A stretch of DNA of 24,932 nt from Phallusia fumigata (taxonomy: Eukaryota > Chordata > Ascidiacea > Phlebobranchia > Ascidiidae): NCBI GenBank assembly GCA_008931825.1, contig QXVZ01026497.1:1-24932 (forward strand), written 5' to 3'. Below, piece after piece: positions 9,201-21,200 of the stretch (its first letter is position 1; each line of letters starts with the position of its first letter). The position numbers and the translations under genes are program-made. A model generated the notes under the pieces. That model saw only the letters and a program-made list of their open reading frames with translations. It did no database searches and was not told the origin of the DNA.

Positions 9201-12200
9201 GTGATTGAATGTAACGACATGTTTGCCCTATTGCCGTTACACGCTGGCCTACTATTTACCCTATATCGCCTTAACAAGGCATTCTGTTGACTCACTAATT
9301 CCCCTACACGTGTGGGTCGTTTAGTTCACCGCTGTGTATGCTAGTGAGGGCAGTCGCTGGCCCCTAGCACGCGCATCGAACTTCTGAATAATTAATGTTG
9401 CTCAACTGTGGCTACTAACAGGTGGTTAGGAACTGCTTTACGTAATCCTGGTGGAACTCCCAAAGGCTGAAAATTGAACTGTTGTTTTCCATTGATTTTT
9501 TCCCAGATCTCGTGTAGCTTTTGAGAAAGGTAACGTTTGCTTACCGTGCAGTCTGACCTACAAACGTTTTGTCGTACTTACATCCATACAGTAAAACTAT
9601 GACACTCGAAGCATTTTCAAATTGTTAGAACACTTTGTTATGCATTTATCCAACCGTTTAACTTTAGGGTGCTGTTTTTATGCTTTAACCATTCGACATG
9701 TCTGTTTGAATATGTTTTAGGCTTTAACCAACTAGGTTTTAGTAACCAAAACCGGGGCCATAAGAATCGAAGCTAAGTAGTTAAAACTACACTTTGAACG
9801 ACATTACTAGCGACGGCCTTGTAGCGTCGTTTGTAATTTAATACTGTGCGCGAAGTAGTATCTTGTAGCAACTGTGTAATTTGATCAATAACGCGCATCG
9901 TCTTTAGGACAATTTAACGCAACGTTATGTTGCGAATGTTCATCAGTCTGGTTGTTCGGCAGACCGAACATCCGCTGCGTGTCTGCTGTGTCTTTTGTGC
10001 TTCACAATAAATCAGACTAATTTGCACCTTCTTGAGGCGCGCAGTGACCGCCACTAATAAGAGTTCATTCCCTGCCCGGGGCCTCACCGAATCGCGCAAT
10101 TTGATCGGGCAATCGAGTTACGTAATAGCGGGTGATTTGAGCGGCGCTGGAATCATTTAATGTCCGCAAACAAGCTGAATTGCGAGCCCGGAGCCAGAGT
10201 TGTGTGCATTCGTATTGCTGTTGTTCCAAATATGATTCTTATTCCGAATCCATTACAGTATTTCGCGTCAATCATGTTCTGAGTCATCCATGTTCTCCAT
10301 GTTCGGGCCAAAGTTTATCATGTAAGCATGCGTAATGTTGTCTGTGCGTATATATTTTAAAACTTGATTTTCAAGCCAAAGTTCCAGTTGTTAAGAGTGT
10401 GACTAGGAAAACGTTTACCCTTTTGTAACAAGTTGTTGAATAAGCTAAAATTCTGGCAAGAACGATTACAGAACTGACATGTTTTACGTACTCTATCTAT
10501 GGGAAAATCAGCCTTAGTTCTTCGTAAAGTCAACATAACGCACGAAAAAAGTAATTTTATGAGCACATGTGTTTAAAGATGTCGTGTGACANTTGCACAG
10601 GGTATATCTTATTAGACTAATACCCTTTTGTTTAAATACTTTTCATAAATAAAAAAATCTCTACAGATCTACAATTTTCAAATTCTATTTAATGAGTTGG
10701 GTGATGTTATATGCAACTCGTCACAAAAATCACGATCTAAACTTCCAACCCGCTTTACTGTTTCCGTGACTCAGCTATGGAAGTTACTCAAACAGTTTTC
10801 CTTGATGTTTTCCGCCGGCCGACAATGTTTGCTCATCGTATGATTTAGCATGAGTGCTACGTGATTTCTGTACATATTTCGTCCGGTATAATTCCCACAT
10901 AAGTCTGAGTGGCGGCGACTGACATACGTAGTCGGCCATTATTTATTGCAATAAAAGGCAAGTTGTCCCAACTACAGCTTTTCTCCACACTTGAATGTCT
11001 TAAAGTTTGGCATGCGACAACAGAAAATAAATACGTTTACCTCAATAAATATTAAGCAAAAGTTTAATGAAAAACTGTTAAGTAATACATATTGGTTGTG
11101 ACGTATTATGTGAAATGTTTGATGTGCCTTTACGTAAATAGACATTTGAAACCACTGCTGTACTAGAAATTATCAACATAAACCGTATAATGTTTTGGTA
11201 TATATTTCTATTGATGATTGTAGTCGCTTGGTTTTTCTCGAAACAAATGCGGGTCGCGAAAACTCTTGCATCAGCATTGTGCAGGAAACCCTTTTTTTAT
11301 TTGTAAATCTTTTTTATTAACGGCTCTGCTCTGATTTTAGTTCAATGTTTCAAATTGAATGTTTAGGAATTGATCATTCTGTAAAATTCTGTCTTTTATT
11401 ACCAGCTTCGTTACAAACGTCGGGTTTTCCATCAAATCATGAGGTCACCCAAGGAATCCCGCCAGCTTCTCAAGATGCAGAGCTCCAGCAAGCGCAAGGA
11501 GTTGATGACGCTCGTGAGACAACGAAACACCGACAAAATCCACTCGATGATAAGAAAGGGAGTCGACCCCAACTTTCACGCATCGTCGTCAGAAGGTGCG
11601 ATATGGTTGTTGATAGTTTCTCGCTTAAACCAATGTAGAAACGCGTTGCGTTGGCAGTGGGGTAAGATTGAATGCATCCAATTAAAACACATGGACGATT
11701 AAAACATCGTGTAAGATATTTGTTTATTTTCGAACTCTTTAGAACAGGAAAAGTCAGATATTTTTAGTAATTGTATTTTTGCCTATGTAGACGCGAAATA
11801 TGTTTGTTACATTACGTTGAAAGTATAATAAAAGTATTTGCCGTCATGCTGCGAAGATGCTATTGTACTATCAATGTAAAAATATCACTAATAAATATGT
11901 CTATCACTACAACTCGGAATATTGTAGAGTCGATATTTTAATCACAGAAACGCCGTTGACATTGGCATCCACGGCGACCTCCAATGCAGAAGGTGGATTC
12001 GATCGTTCCTGTTCACCTGTTATCATGGCTTTGGTGGGGGGAGGAGCCCACCTCGACTTCAGAAACCGCAAAGGAATGACACCGGTTCATGCTGCAGCAC
12101 GATCTGGCAACCTCTCTGCTTTAAAGGTGTCATTTTAAAACTTATATTATTTTTTATTTATTCTGTTGCTCAAATCAGTTTGTTTGTTTGAATTGTCATA

Positions 12201-15200
12201 ATTTTATTCAAAACTTATAGGTGTTATTTAATATTTATTTGGTTATCATGAAACAAATTTCTTTACATCATGTTTGTTTACAGACGCTTCTTGATTTGGG
12301 TGCTTCCCCCGACGTAATCGATAATCGTGACCTCACGCCGGTTTATCACTGTGGTCTCATTGGATCTCGTGTGGAGTGTTTAATCGTTCTGTTGCAAAAT
12401 GGTGCAGAATTGTCTTGCGTCGATTCTCAAGGCTGGACCATTCTCCATCAGGTAGGTTTTGTTTCGTTTCCCCTTTGCAAACATCTAGACGTGGGTGTCA
12501 AAATAATTGGTTGGTTTGTCGTTGCCTTGAACGAAACAATAGTTTTACATTGTGTGGTCATTTAAAGCACTCATAAAGTGAACTGTTGCTCCTTTTGTAA
12601 CCATGACAAGACTATATATGTTTGGAAATATAACTATAAGGACTTCTGAGCATGTAAAATGTAGACAATGTATGGTTCCCATCGCGCTGTTCATTATCAG
12701 ATGTTGCAAACATTAAATTCCCCCCAATTCTAGAAGTCTTGTCTTTACTTAATATATGTGTTATTGTTTTTTTTAACGAATATATACTGAGGTTGGGCAT
12801 TAAAATTAGTCTATTTTAGGAAAAAACCTTTTTGCAGTGCCTAACATTTTTCATCATTTGTGAATTGAACGCTGAAGGTGGCCCGACTATTTTGATGAAG
12901 TGTTTTCAGGAATGATTAATTAAACCAATGTAATTCAACATGAATTGTTCGTAGACAACATACCATTTACATGTTGTCTCGTCGGCGGCACTTGGAAATA
13001 TCTCCGTATGGCGCGATAGCGTTTATTAAATGTCGGTTGTTAATTAGAAACACTTCCATTGTAATCTGACGCAACCACGAAAGTGGGACATAACGAGAAT
13101 GGAATGTCTGGCAGTGGTGCCGAATTCTTGCCTGCTCAGCTGTAGAGGCTGTGGTGGCACGTTGTTACACCACAGTGATGTCACAACCACTCCGTCGCTC
13201 GCTCTCCCACGATCAGCTGTTGAAGTTGTGACAAAAAGCCGCAACAGTAGGCTAGTTTGGTCTGCCATTGGAATCGTTTTGTTTAGCAAATGTGCAGTTT
13301 TGTCCTTCATGAAGGACAATTTTCGCTTATAGGTGGTAGTGTATTAGGACAACTGTTGCCCTCTTTGGGAAAAAAAAGTGTCATTTTGTTTTATCAAACT
13401 CAAAGAATACTCTTTTACTACAAAACCCTGGCACCATAATGCCGTTGATTAATTAATTTTCATTTTAAGTAAAACCCATAAATTGGTAATTCCAAGTTGG
13501 GTTGTCAAGCTGTTTTTTGCAGAAAAAAAATTATTTAGGATTTATGCGGAACGGACCTGCTTCCTATTTTCCATTTTTCAAAAGTTTCGAAATCCTGTTG
13601 TGGCTTCACCAACCTTAGCGGCATCGAAACACAACAACCCCACCCATTAAACGTACACCGCGACAATGCATGCCTTCCATCTTACAGGTGTGTCGCTACG
13701 GTCGAATCGCCCACCTTAAAGCGATCCTGGAGTCAGTTGATCAAAACTCGCTGGAGGGGACAGCGGCACTTGTCAATTCGCGCAATGCCACCGGCAACAC
13801 GCCCCTGCACATTTGCGCGCTCTACAACCAGGAAATGTGCCTACGAACTCTATTCAAGCATGGTGCCGATTCGTCGCTGCCCAACTACGCCAACCAAGAC
13901 GCGTGTCAGGTATGATGGCACCCGGTTTTCTAGCCCCTCTTTGTCTGAAAGTCAAGATTCTTGTGCTTGCCCGCCGAGTACCGGCTTACGTGTAGAGCAC
14001 TTGGGATGTGAAAAGGTAGTTTTGCAAAGGGTTAGGGTTTTGCAGGAATCTTGGAACTTTTGACCAAATATGAATTGACACAAATTAAAACTAGAAAATT
14101 AAGACCCAGATCAGTTTAAGGGGGAAAGTATATGTTTGTGTCCCTGAAGTTTTGTCTTCTTTAATTTCAAGTTAGTGGCATTCTTTTTGAGTAAATTTTG
14201 CAAACATTTAAAAATATTCTTTGTCCAAAGTGGTTAATTGGTCCAATTACATCTTTGTTTGTCAAAATTATCAGGTTCAAAGTTGAAAATAGTATTACCA
14301 ATCAGTTCTGATCGGAAAATTAGTCAAGTTACATGTGTTCACGACTTTGTTTTTGCATATATTTGTTTAACAATAATTTATGGGCTTGCCACCACTTTGT
14401 GTTTCAACCTACAACCATATAAACAAGTTGCCATACTTCTGGGTCATCTTGCAATTTCGTAAATAGCAAAACCGTCCGGCACTCAACAAATGATTGGTGT
14501 GCGTGTGTTGCAGGTGGCGGTGGTAGCAGGTAACGTGGAGTTAGCCAAACTCATTCAAAAGTTCGCCGAAGAGCCGCCAACGAACGGTAATAAAATACGT
14601 CTGTCGCACGAATGACAAAGAACCTCGCGATTTACGGTTGTAAACTGTAAGACCACAACTTGATTATCGATGTTTAGACTGTCTCTAAATGTGTTTTGCC
14701 CCCAGTCCTGTCTGTTATACAATTATATACGAACCTTTTACGGAGGAACTTGACTCTCCTAAAGTTAAAATAAGCAAATAAGCAATAAAACTTCGTACAT
14801 CATACATTAACACTTATGTACCTTTTTGGTAATTGTTTTTATGTGTAAAATAACGTAATGGACTAGTAGTAATGTAGTTTTTGAAGAAACTAGATACAGG
14901 TTTTTGCCGAATTTTGATGTCACCATTTATTTTTTAAAAGCTTTAAAACTTTATCCACTGGCTAGATCAAGCATTTGCTTTACCTCATTAGGGACGGTGT
15001 TTTTGTTGTAATGTGTTTTATGCTCTGTTTTCTATTTCGTATTGTCATTTTTGCTGCAGATGGCAACGAAAGCAAATCAGCAAGTAGCATTGCTTCTAGG
15101 GAGTCGGTTCTGGCAAGATTGGATAGCAGTGCGTTGGCGCCTCCAGCGGACGAACCAACTACAGTTTTTCCACCACAAGTAATGACATGTGCCTATAACT

Positions 15201-18200
15201 CATTCAGTGTTCTAACATTACATTTAAAGAGTAATTTATTAAAGTTTTGGCATGTTTCTGCTATTGTCAACCCTTTGAAGAGGTTTTGTGGGGAATTGAA
15301 GAGGTTTTTGTTTTTCACAGTATCACGTGACAACCGAGAGCCAGGATCCGTCTTTACAAAGACCCACCACGCTGCAACTGTCACCAACGGAAAAGTAGGT
15401 GTAGTTGGGATAAATTACAAAATCGAAGTGACGTTTTGGTAAATTCGTACCAGGGAACTAAAACACGTAGATGCTCTACAACGTAATTGGCCAGTGCCGA
15501 TATGACCACATTTTTTTAAATAGAAACGGTAACGTTTTCAAACATGTTTGCTTATGACATGAATTGTGCAAGTAAAGCAATCTTCTGCATGCATATTGGA
15601 GAACATACAGTACATATGTACAGTACGAGTTTTTTGCTTAGTATAAATGTGACCATCCCTAATTTTATTGCCACAAATTACCAATTAAATGTGTGGGAAA
15701 CAACTATAAATGTTCACAATTAAATATTTGTGAAACAACTGCAAAGTTACAAAGCAAATGACCCAAACTAATGTACATCTTAAGGAGCAGACAATCATAA
15801 AATAGCCTTCTTAGTTTGAGTGCAAGGTAATTCTTTGCTTAAAGTGGAGTTCAAAGTTTTAAACTGAGGTTGAGGTTCCACTGATCGCCTGCCTCTTTCT
15901 CTCTCTCTCTTTCCCTCTTGTTCCTTCCTTATACATGTATATATATACAGGCGACTAACTTTTCTCTGGAGATTCATAAATTATATCACTTTACAAGAAA
16001 CTTTAGAAATACAGGTTGTATTTTGAAACCAACTCTCAAATAGAGTCAAAAGTTAAGTCATTTGCACGATAGCTTTGAGCGCAACACAAGTTGGTAGATA
16101 GACAATTATGTTGGGATGCATGCAATGCAGTTGAAATGTGTCGCTGCTTTCGTTTCCTGCTTGTTTTTAACTTTTGTTGTTTGTGTCAATCAACCAACAT
16201 TAGTTTGATTACTGCGAATGTCCCAACCTATGTCGTGATGTGAAACTGGTATGTGGAGGCTGGTTGTTAGTGATGTTTGCTTTGGCCACACGAAGTACTG
16301 AATTATATCATATACATGACTATTGATTTTTGTTACGCTTTTGTTATGTAACGTTGCTTTGCAAGCACGTTTTAGTGCAAAAAGTTAATAATATGGCCGC
16401 TTTAAATTTTCGGAAATTAAATGCAAAGTAAATAGATTATTCTGACAATAGATTACCACTCATGCCCTTTATAGAACATTTTTCACCGTTCACGTCGTTT
16501 AAATAGAATTGAGACGATCAAAAGATTTATACTTTCTTACATTTTAACAAAAATCTCATATCTATCCAAACGTGCAAGTAACGTATGTGATATTTTAACA
16601 ATCTTGGTTTCATCACTGCTTCTTTTTCAAGGTCTGTATGTTGTGATTTCAGCAATGCATACAAATGGCTGTTTTAATCGAAAATCGACTTCCATTATAA
16701 CACAACTGTAAGTTTGTCGGCCATTAATAACGATGATGATAGGTTGGTCACGTGACCCTATCGATCGCGGTCAGTGTAAAAACAGAATTCTTTTTGAAGC
16801 AGGCACTCATCTTTTGTAGTCGTGAATAATTGATGAGCTCTGGGACTGCACATTGATCAACATGGACATTGCACAAGCGTGTACCACTGTCATAATATTT
16901 GGTACAGCAGTCACAACTACGAATGCTGGTAGTTGTACGTCATATAGATACATGACGTCACCAAGAAAAAGCTTAGATTTTCAAGATTGGCGCGAAGTTA
17001 TGAATAAGCTGCGAGCCGGACAGGATCAATCGAATACCGATGTAATCGCTACGTCACAGCGACTTGGGATGAGGTCATTGATGCGAAGGATGACGTCGGA
17101 ATATTCATCAGTTGTGTGTTGTCATTGTGAGGAAGGTTTGATGCTTCGAAGTTTCTGTCAAGGTTTTTTCAAGCCGTCGGATGCGTCGTTTCTGACAACT
17201 CAGTTAGATACTTTGCTTGTTTTTGTCGTTTTGGTGTCAGTTTGGTGTTAGTTCAGAAATTCAAGGAAAAGTGCAAGATTTACTCTTGAGAAAAGGCATT
17301 GACAGTTTTTAAAGTTTACAAAACAAGGTCACTTGGTACTTAATCTCGGTTTTCTGCCATTTTGAAAAGTTGCGTCACACGTAGATATTTCTGCCAGGTT
17401 CTGTTGATTAGCAATTGCAACCCTGACGTGGATAGCAAACCTGTGTTAATAAATTGCATTTGTTTCTAGTTACCAGTTACCGCCATACCCAACCAATCAC
17501 ACGCTACGCTCGCCATCACGTGACACGAGTCGTCCAGTGGCATTAACAGTGGTACGACAACTCTCGGACGCTGCACCATATCGAGGTAATTTGCATGTAA
17601 CATTTTCTCTACTCAGAAATAACCTACACTTTTCGTTCACTGAATATCGCTACACACAACAAACATTATTTTTTGCCCACCAGCGTGTGCCAGCTTTCTG
17701 TTTTTGCAGTAGGATTGCCACGTTAGCTATGTTACCGCAGAAAGGCGGCTGGACAAACCGGTTTGCACCTGTGTGGTGCTCGCCCTAGCCCACCACAGAT
17801 TTTAATACCGTGGTTTGGTTCGTAGCTGTAACTTGAGGTTTTGCGAGTTGACATTATTGACTGGTTGACCCTGGTAGCGTTTCAACCATAAAGGCAATAT
17901 TAAAAGCAATATTATTTCACAATAAAATAATAATAATACTAAAAAAATTAATACTTGTGAAATTGATCAGACATGGATTCAAACCTAGTTTCTACGTTTT
18001 TTAATCCTTGGACGCAGAAAATTTAAAGAAAACATTGTAGAATGTTAAACGCCACAGTTGGCTACACAAAGCTACCCACTATAAGCGCAAGATCATAGGC
18101 AGCGTAACACTTGCTATGTAGAAATACTTTAAAACCAACCAAATGTGCGTAGCCCTTAATATCTGTCCAAACGATAGGCACGATATACTCGAGCATAAAC

Positions 18201-21200
18201 TTGCTATTTGTATTCAGATGGCGACGCTGACCGGGTTGAAGTATTAAACAGCAATGATCAGTATGATCTTCTGTTTATTGCCTGTAAGGATTACGTCGCT
18301 CAGAATCCACGAGAAATCAGTTTGACGATCGGAGACCTCGTCGCTGGTAAGTTGTGTAAGCAACTTGTGTTTGCTTGTGGTTGTTCGAAGCTGTAGGTTT
18401 GATCTGGAAGGCACTGTATGTGGCGTTATTGACTGAATATAAGTTATTAGCTAGAATTTGGATTATGTAGCCAGGCACTTATACAGTATTAATCATCTTA
18501 TGTGTATGCTCAATTTAGTATGTTCATACAATCTTAAAGAAATTTGCCAACTAGCAAGTTTTGTTTTGATTTTTTTCTGGGCCAATTTGAAATCCAATTT
18601 GTTTTTTATCCAAACCAGCACCAAGGCCAGAGACAGTTAAGGGTTATTAAATTGGTGACTATATATGTAAAGGTCATCTACGTGGGTCTAGCTGTTTGTA
18701 CATTCATACCCATTGTGGTTAATAATTGATGACAGATTATGTTGCTTGAACTTGGAAGTACCGCCATTCAAAATCGCTTATGCATAGAAATCTTTGTGAC
18801 TGTGACACGAAGCTACGATAAGCTGCGGAGGCCCCGTTTCGACAAACGCTTAACTTAGCCCATTACATCTTCGCAATGCCAATTCACTGTAAAAATTGGC
18901 GTAGGGCCTTACATGGAACGTTGCTCATAGGCACGGTTTCGTGGTAAAAATCGGCGCAAACTGTGTAAAGTTGGCCAGCGACGCAAACAGGCCCAGAGAA
19001 CTGCGTGATTGATTGCGAAGTTGTCACGTATGTCGACAGCGACGCAACGTCACTGCGAGCTGCCCGACTTCGCGATGAATTTGTTGCTGTAAACTTTTGC
19101 ACTGTCCTGCTGTGTGTTTCTGACCCGAATATTGTGAAGTTTGGGCTGCTTTAGCCAAGTTGATCACTCAAAACCATTTCGGTGTGCGTTTTTGTTTAGT
19201 AAATGTATGAGGCAGTTAAGAGGTATATCTTCTTGGCGAATACTGGATTTCAAGTTAGCACATGTGTTTTTGTCTGCGTGTTTGCGATGTAGATATTGTA
19301 ACGTCTTGTTTCTGACTCGACTGTACTTTTATGTAGCCACTTTGATTTACTGTGTAGGTTTTGCCTGTGTTGGAGTTTTATATGACCAAAAAGTTGCTAC
19401 GCTAGTTTTACTACTCAAAAAATTTGGCTTAATGGTTTTGTTTAATTTAACTTTGTTTTCAAAATATAAATTGTAATAAAATAGATTTAGTTGCAAACTG
19501 TAAAGCAAAAAATACAATGATTCGTGCACGAGGAAAGTTTAGGCGCCAGTAACAAGTTTAGCCGAGGGCATTTTGTGACATCTAGTTGATAAACTGTGGT
19601 AAAGCGGTTTTGTCGAAGCTTCAAACAAGAGACCCAACACATTAAAACTTGGCACATAACAATTCCCGGGGTATTTGCCATCCAGAACTTCGACGTCCCG
19701 TACGAACGAAAACTTTATTTGCGTCAGTGAAATTTGTACAAGTGGTAATAAAGTGCGTCTGGCGTATATTTTCGTTGGTTTTACCAGTTACAATATATGC
19801 AGAGAATCAAATGCAAATAAAAAGGAGATACGTTTAGGAATGTTTTGAAACAAGTTATTTTCTTCTTGGCCAGTTTTGTTAAATTGTGGTACGACCTTTA
19901 CTGCTTGTTGATTGAGATGTGTTGTACCGCTCAGATGTAACCACACACAAATGATTCATGCAACGAGATTTTATCTCTTAACCTCGTCGTGCACTTGACA
20001 TTAAACTAAAATCTGATGCGATTAAACTGATGCGGACATTCGCACGCCTCGTTCTGCTTCTGATTCATAGGTCGAATAATCGAGACACATGTAATTGTTT
20101 TCTCGAAATCATGGTTAGAAATGCGAAGTTGTTTGCATGTATAGGTTAAAAGTATTTCAAGTTATTAATCAGTTTTCCGCTGTTTAGACTTATTCGTGTT
20201 GAGGTGTCCAAATATTTTGACCGGCATCGGATGCCCGACCTTTGCCCCAAGCCGCCCTGATTATGTGTGACTAAATTTAAAATCTAGTCGGTCGATAACC
20301 GAATCAGGAACTTTCAATTCACCAGGCAGTAACCATTTGGGCGCCAATAGCGTTTGTGTTCGATCGGTAGGTTTGTAAAGTTGTCCGTGTTTGACATGCC
20401 AAAAACACTTTTCCTCCGATCACGTTTGTGCTTCCATCGTTAAACTGCTCCACGCACTGGTCATTACCAACAAACTATTTCTCTTTCGGTGAATCCGGGG
20501 CTAAAATCAAACGCTCACGAAATTAGGTTGCTCGCGTTGGCGTAATCGTGATGGCTATTGCGTCAACCGAGGCCTTTTGCTCATTCCAGTGGCTTCATAT
20601 CGGATTTTAGCTCATAGGGCGCCTCTAGCCCCAGGCAAGCGTATGTAGGTGACGTGGGCGCCACAAGGCGGCTTTTAGCAGACTTGCCCTGAGTCGTTCG
20701 CACGTGAAAATGCCTTTGTTTTGCAGTTTAACGCTAAACATTGTTTGTGGTATCGAGTCTTTGTCCAGACAGTGCGATTTCGGAGCCACAATAGATACGT
20801 CTGCTTATTACACCATTTGAAAGTGCTCTGACACAAAACAGCCATGTGGAACCTAGTAATACCCCTCCTCGAGTTCAACATGTATTTCGGATATGTTTTA
20901 GAGCCAGGCAGCATGTTAACGTTTTGTGATGTTTGTAGAAGGTTTAGATTACATTACGATAAGCGACTTACGTCATGTATGGCGTTGGAGAATAAACATA
21001 GCCAGGTTTCTGATTTGGTTTCTGGTGTGTGTTAGCCGAAACGAAAACACGCTAAATGATGTACAGCAGCGCAGCAGGGCAGGTTACGGCACAGATGGTG
21101 TGTTGTATTACGTTAGCACGTCCCAACGAGGCGCTTATTGCGATTGGAACAATGTTTAGGTGTACAAAGTAAAACAGATGTAGATGCTTTAATAATTTTA

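Larger units (their letters stand above)
9201..11405 (+). other. Shank: Shank intron 6 (2.2 kb), with a less AT-rich island
   Basis: The donor is GAG|gtgatt and the acceptor TTATTACCAG. A segment around 10020-10250 is clearly richer in G+C and CpG than the rest and contains palindromes and TTACGTAA. A single N sits at 10592 without an obvious flanking duplication. No exon with both splice sites and matching phase is evident. This is a plausible enhancer or alternative promoter region. Confidence 0.5.
8191..11435 (+). other. Shank: Shank SPN (N-terminal, Ras-association-like) domain, exons 4-7
   Basis: Residues about 190-275 read RVLLKISVTEQKLT, KCLRVDISETAWTAKQR, NYGLYCKKLGRFL and ending LRYKRRVF. 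This follows the Shank SPN order: a beta strand, the TKCLRF-type strand, the W.AKQR helix, the NYGLF-type strand and the closing FRYKTRVY-type strand. In mammalian SHANK3 this fold binds active Rap1 and Ras and packs against the ankyrin repeats. The AKQR segment, whose basic residues contact GTPases in the mammalian domain, is conserved. Four exons encode it; intron 6 (2.2 kb) cuts just before the last strand. Confidence 0.85.
15395..17469 (+). other. Shank: Shank intron 13 (2.1 kb)
   Basis: The donor is AAA|gtaggt and the acceptor TTGTTTCTAG. It lies between the ankyrin and SH3 modules. It holds a CT-rich tract (15892-15930), an E-box palindrome at 16746 and a 132-codon open frame from 16853 that may contain an alternative first exon; see those entries. 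Confidence 0.6.
15323..17524. promoter_or_regulatory. Three TCACGTGAC E-box sites across exon 13 to exon 14
   Basis: TCACGTGAC occurs at 15323-15331 (exon 13), 16748-16756 (inside the 12-bp palindrome GGTCACGTGACC, 16746-16757) and 17516-17524 (exon 14). This is the flanked CACGTG bound by USF, MITF/TFE and similar bHLH-zip factors. All three copies I found in the window lie within 2.2 kb. Two are in coding exons, where codon constraint may contribute. Regulatory function is inferred. Confidence 0.35.

Noticed and set aside
14029-14042. Telomere-like GGGTTAGGGTTTT
   Set aside because: Only about two units; far too short to be an interstitial telomeric repeat.
19141-19476. 111-codon open frame in intron 15
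   Set aside because: It is T-rich, hydrophobic and Cys/Phe/Leu-biased, with no ATG at its start and no domain; typical of chance in T-rich intron sequence.
20640-20690. CTCF-like word GCCACAAGGCGGC in intron 15
   Set aside because: It mismatches the vertebrate consensus at two core positions, and CTCF use in this lineage is uncertain.
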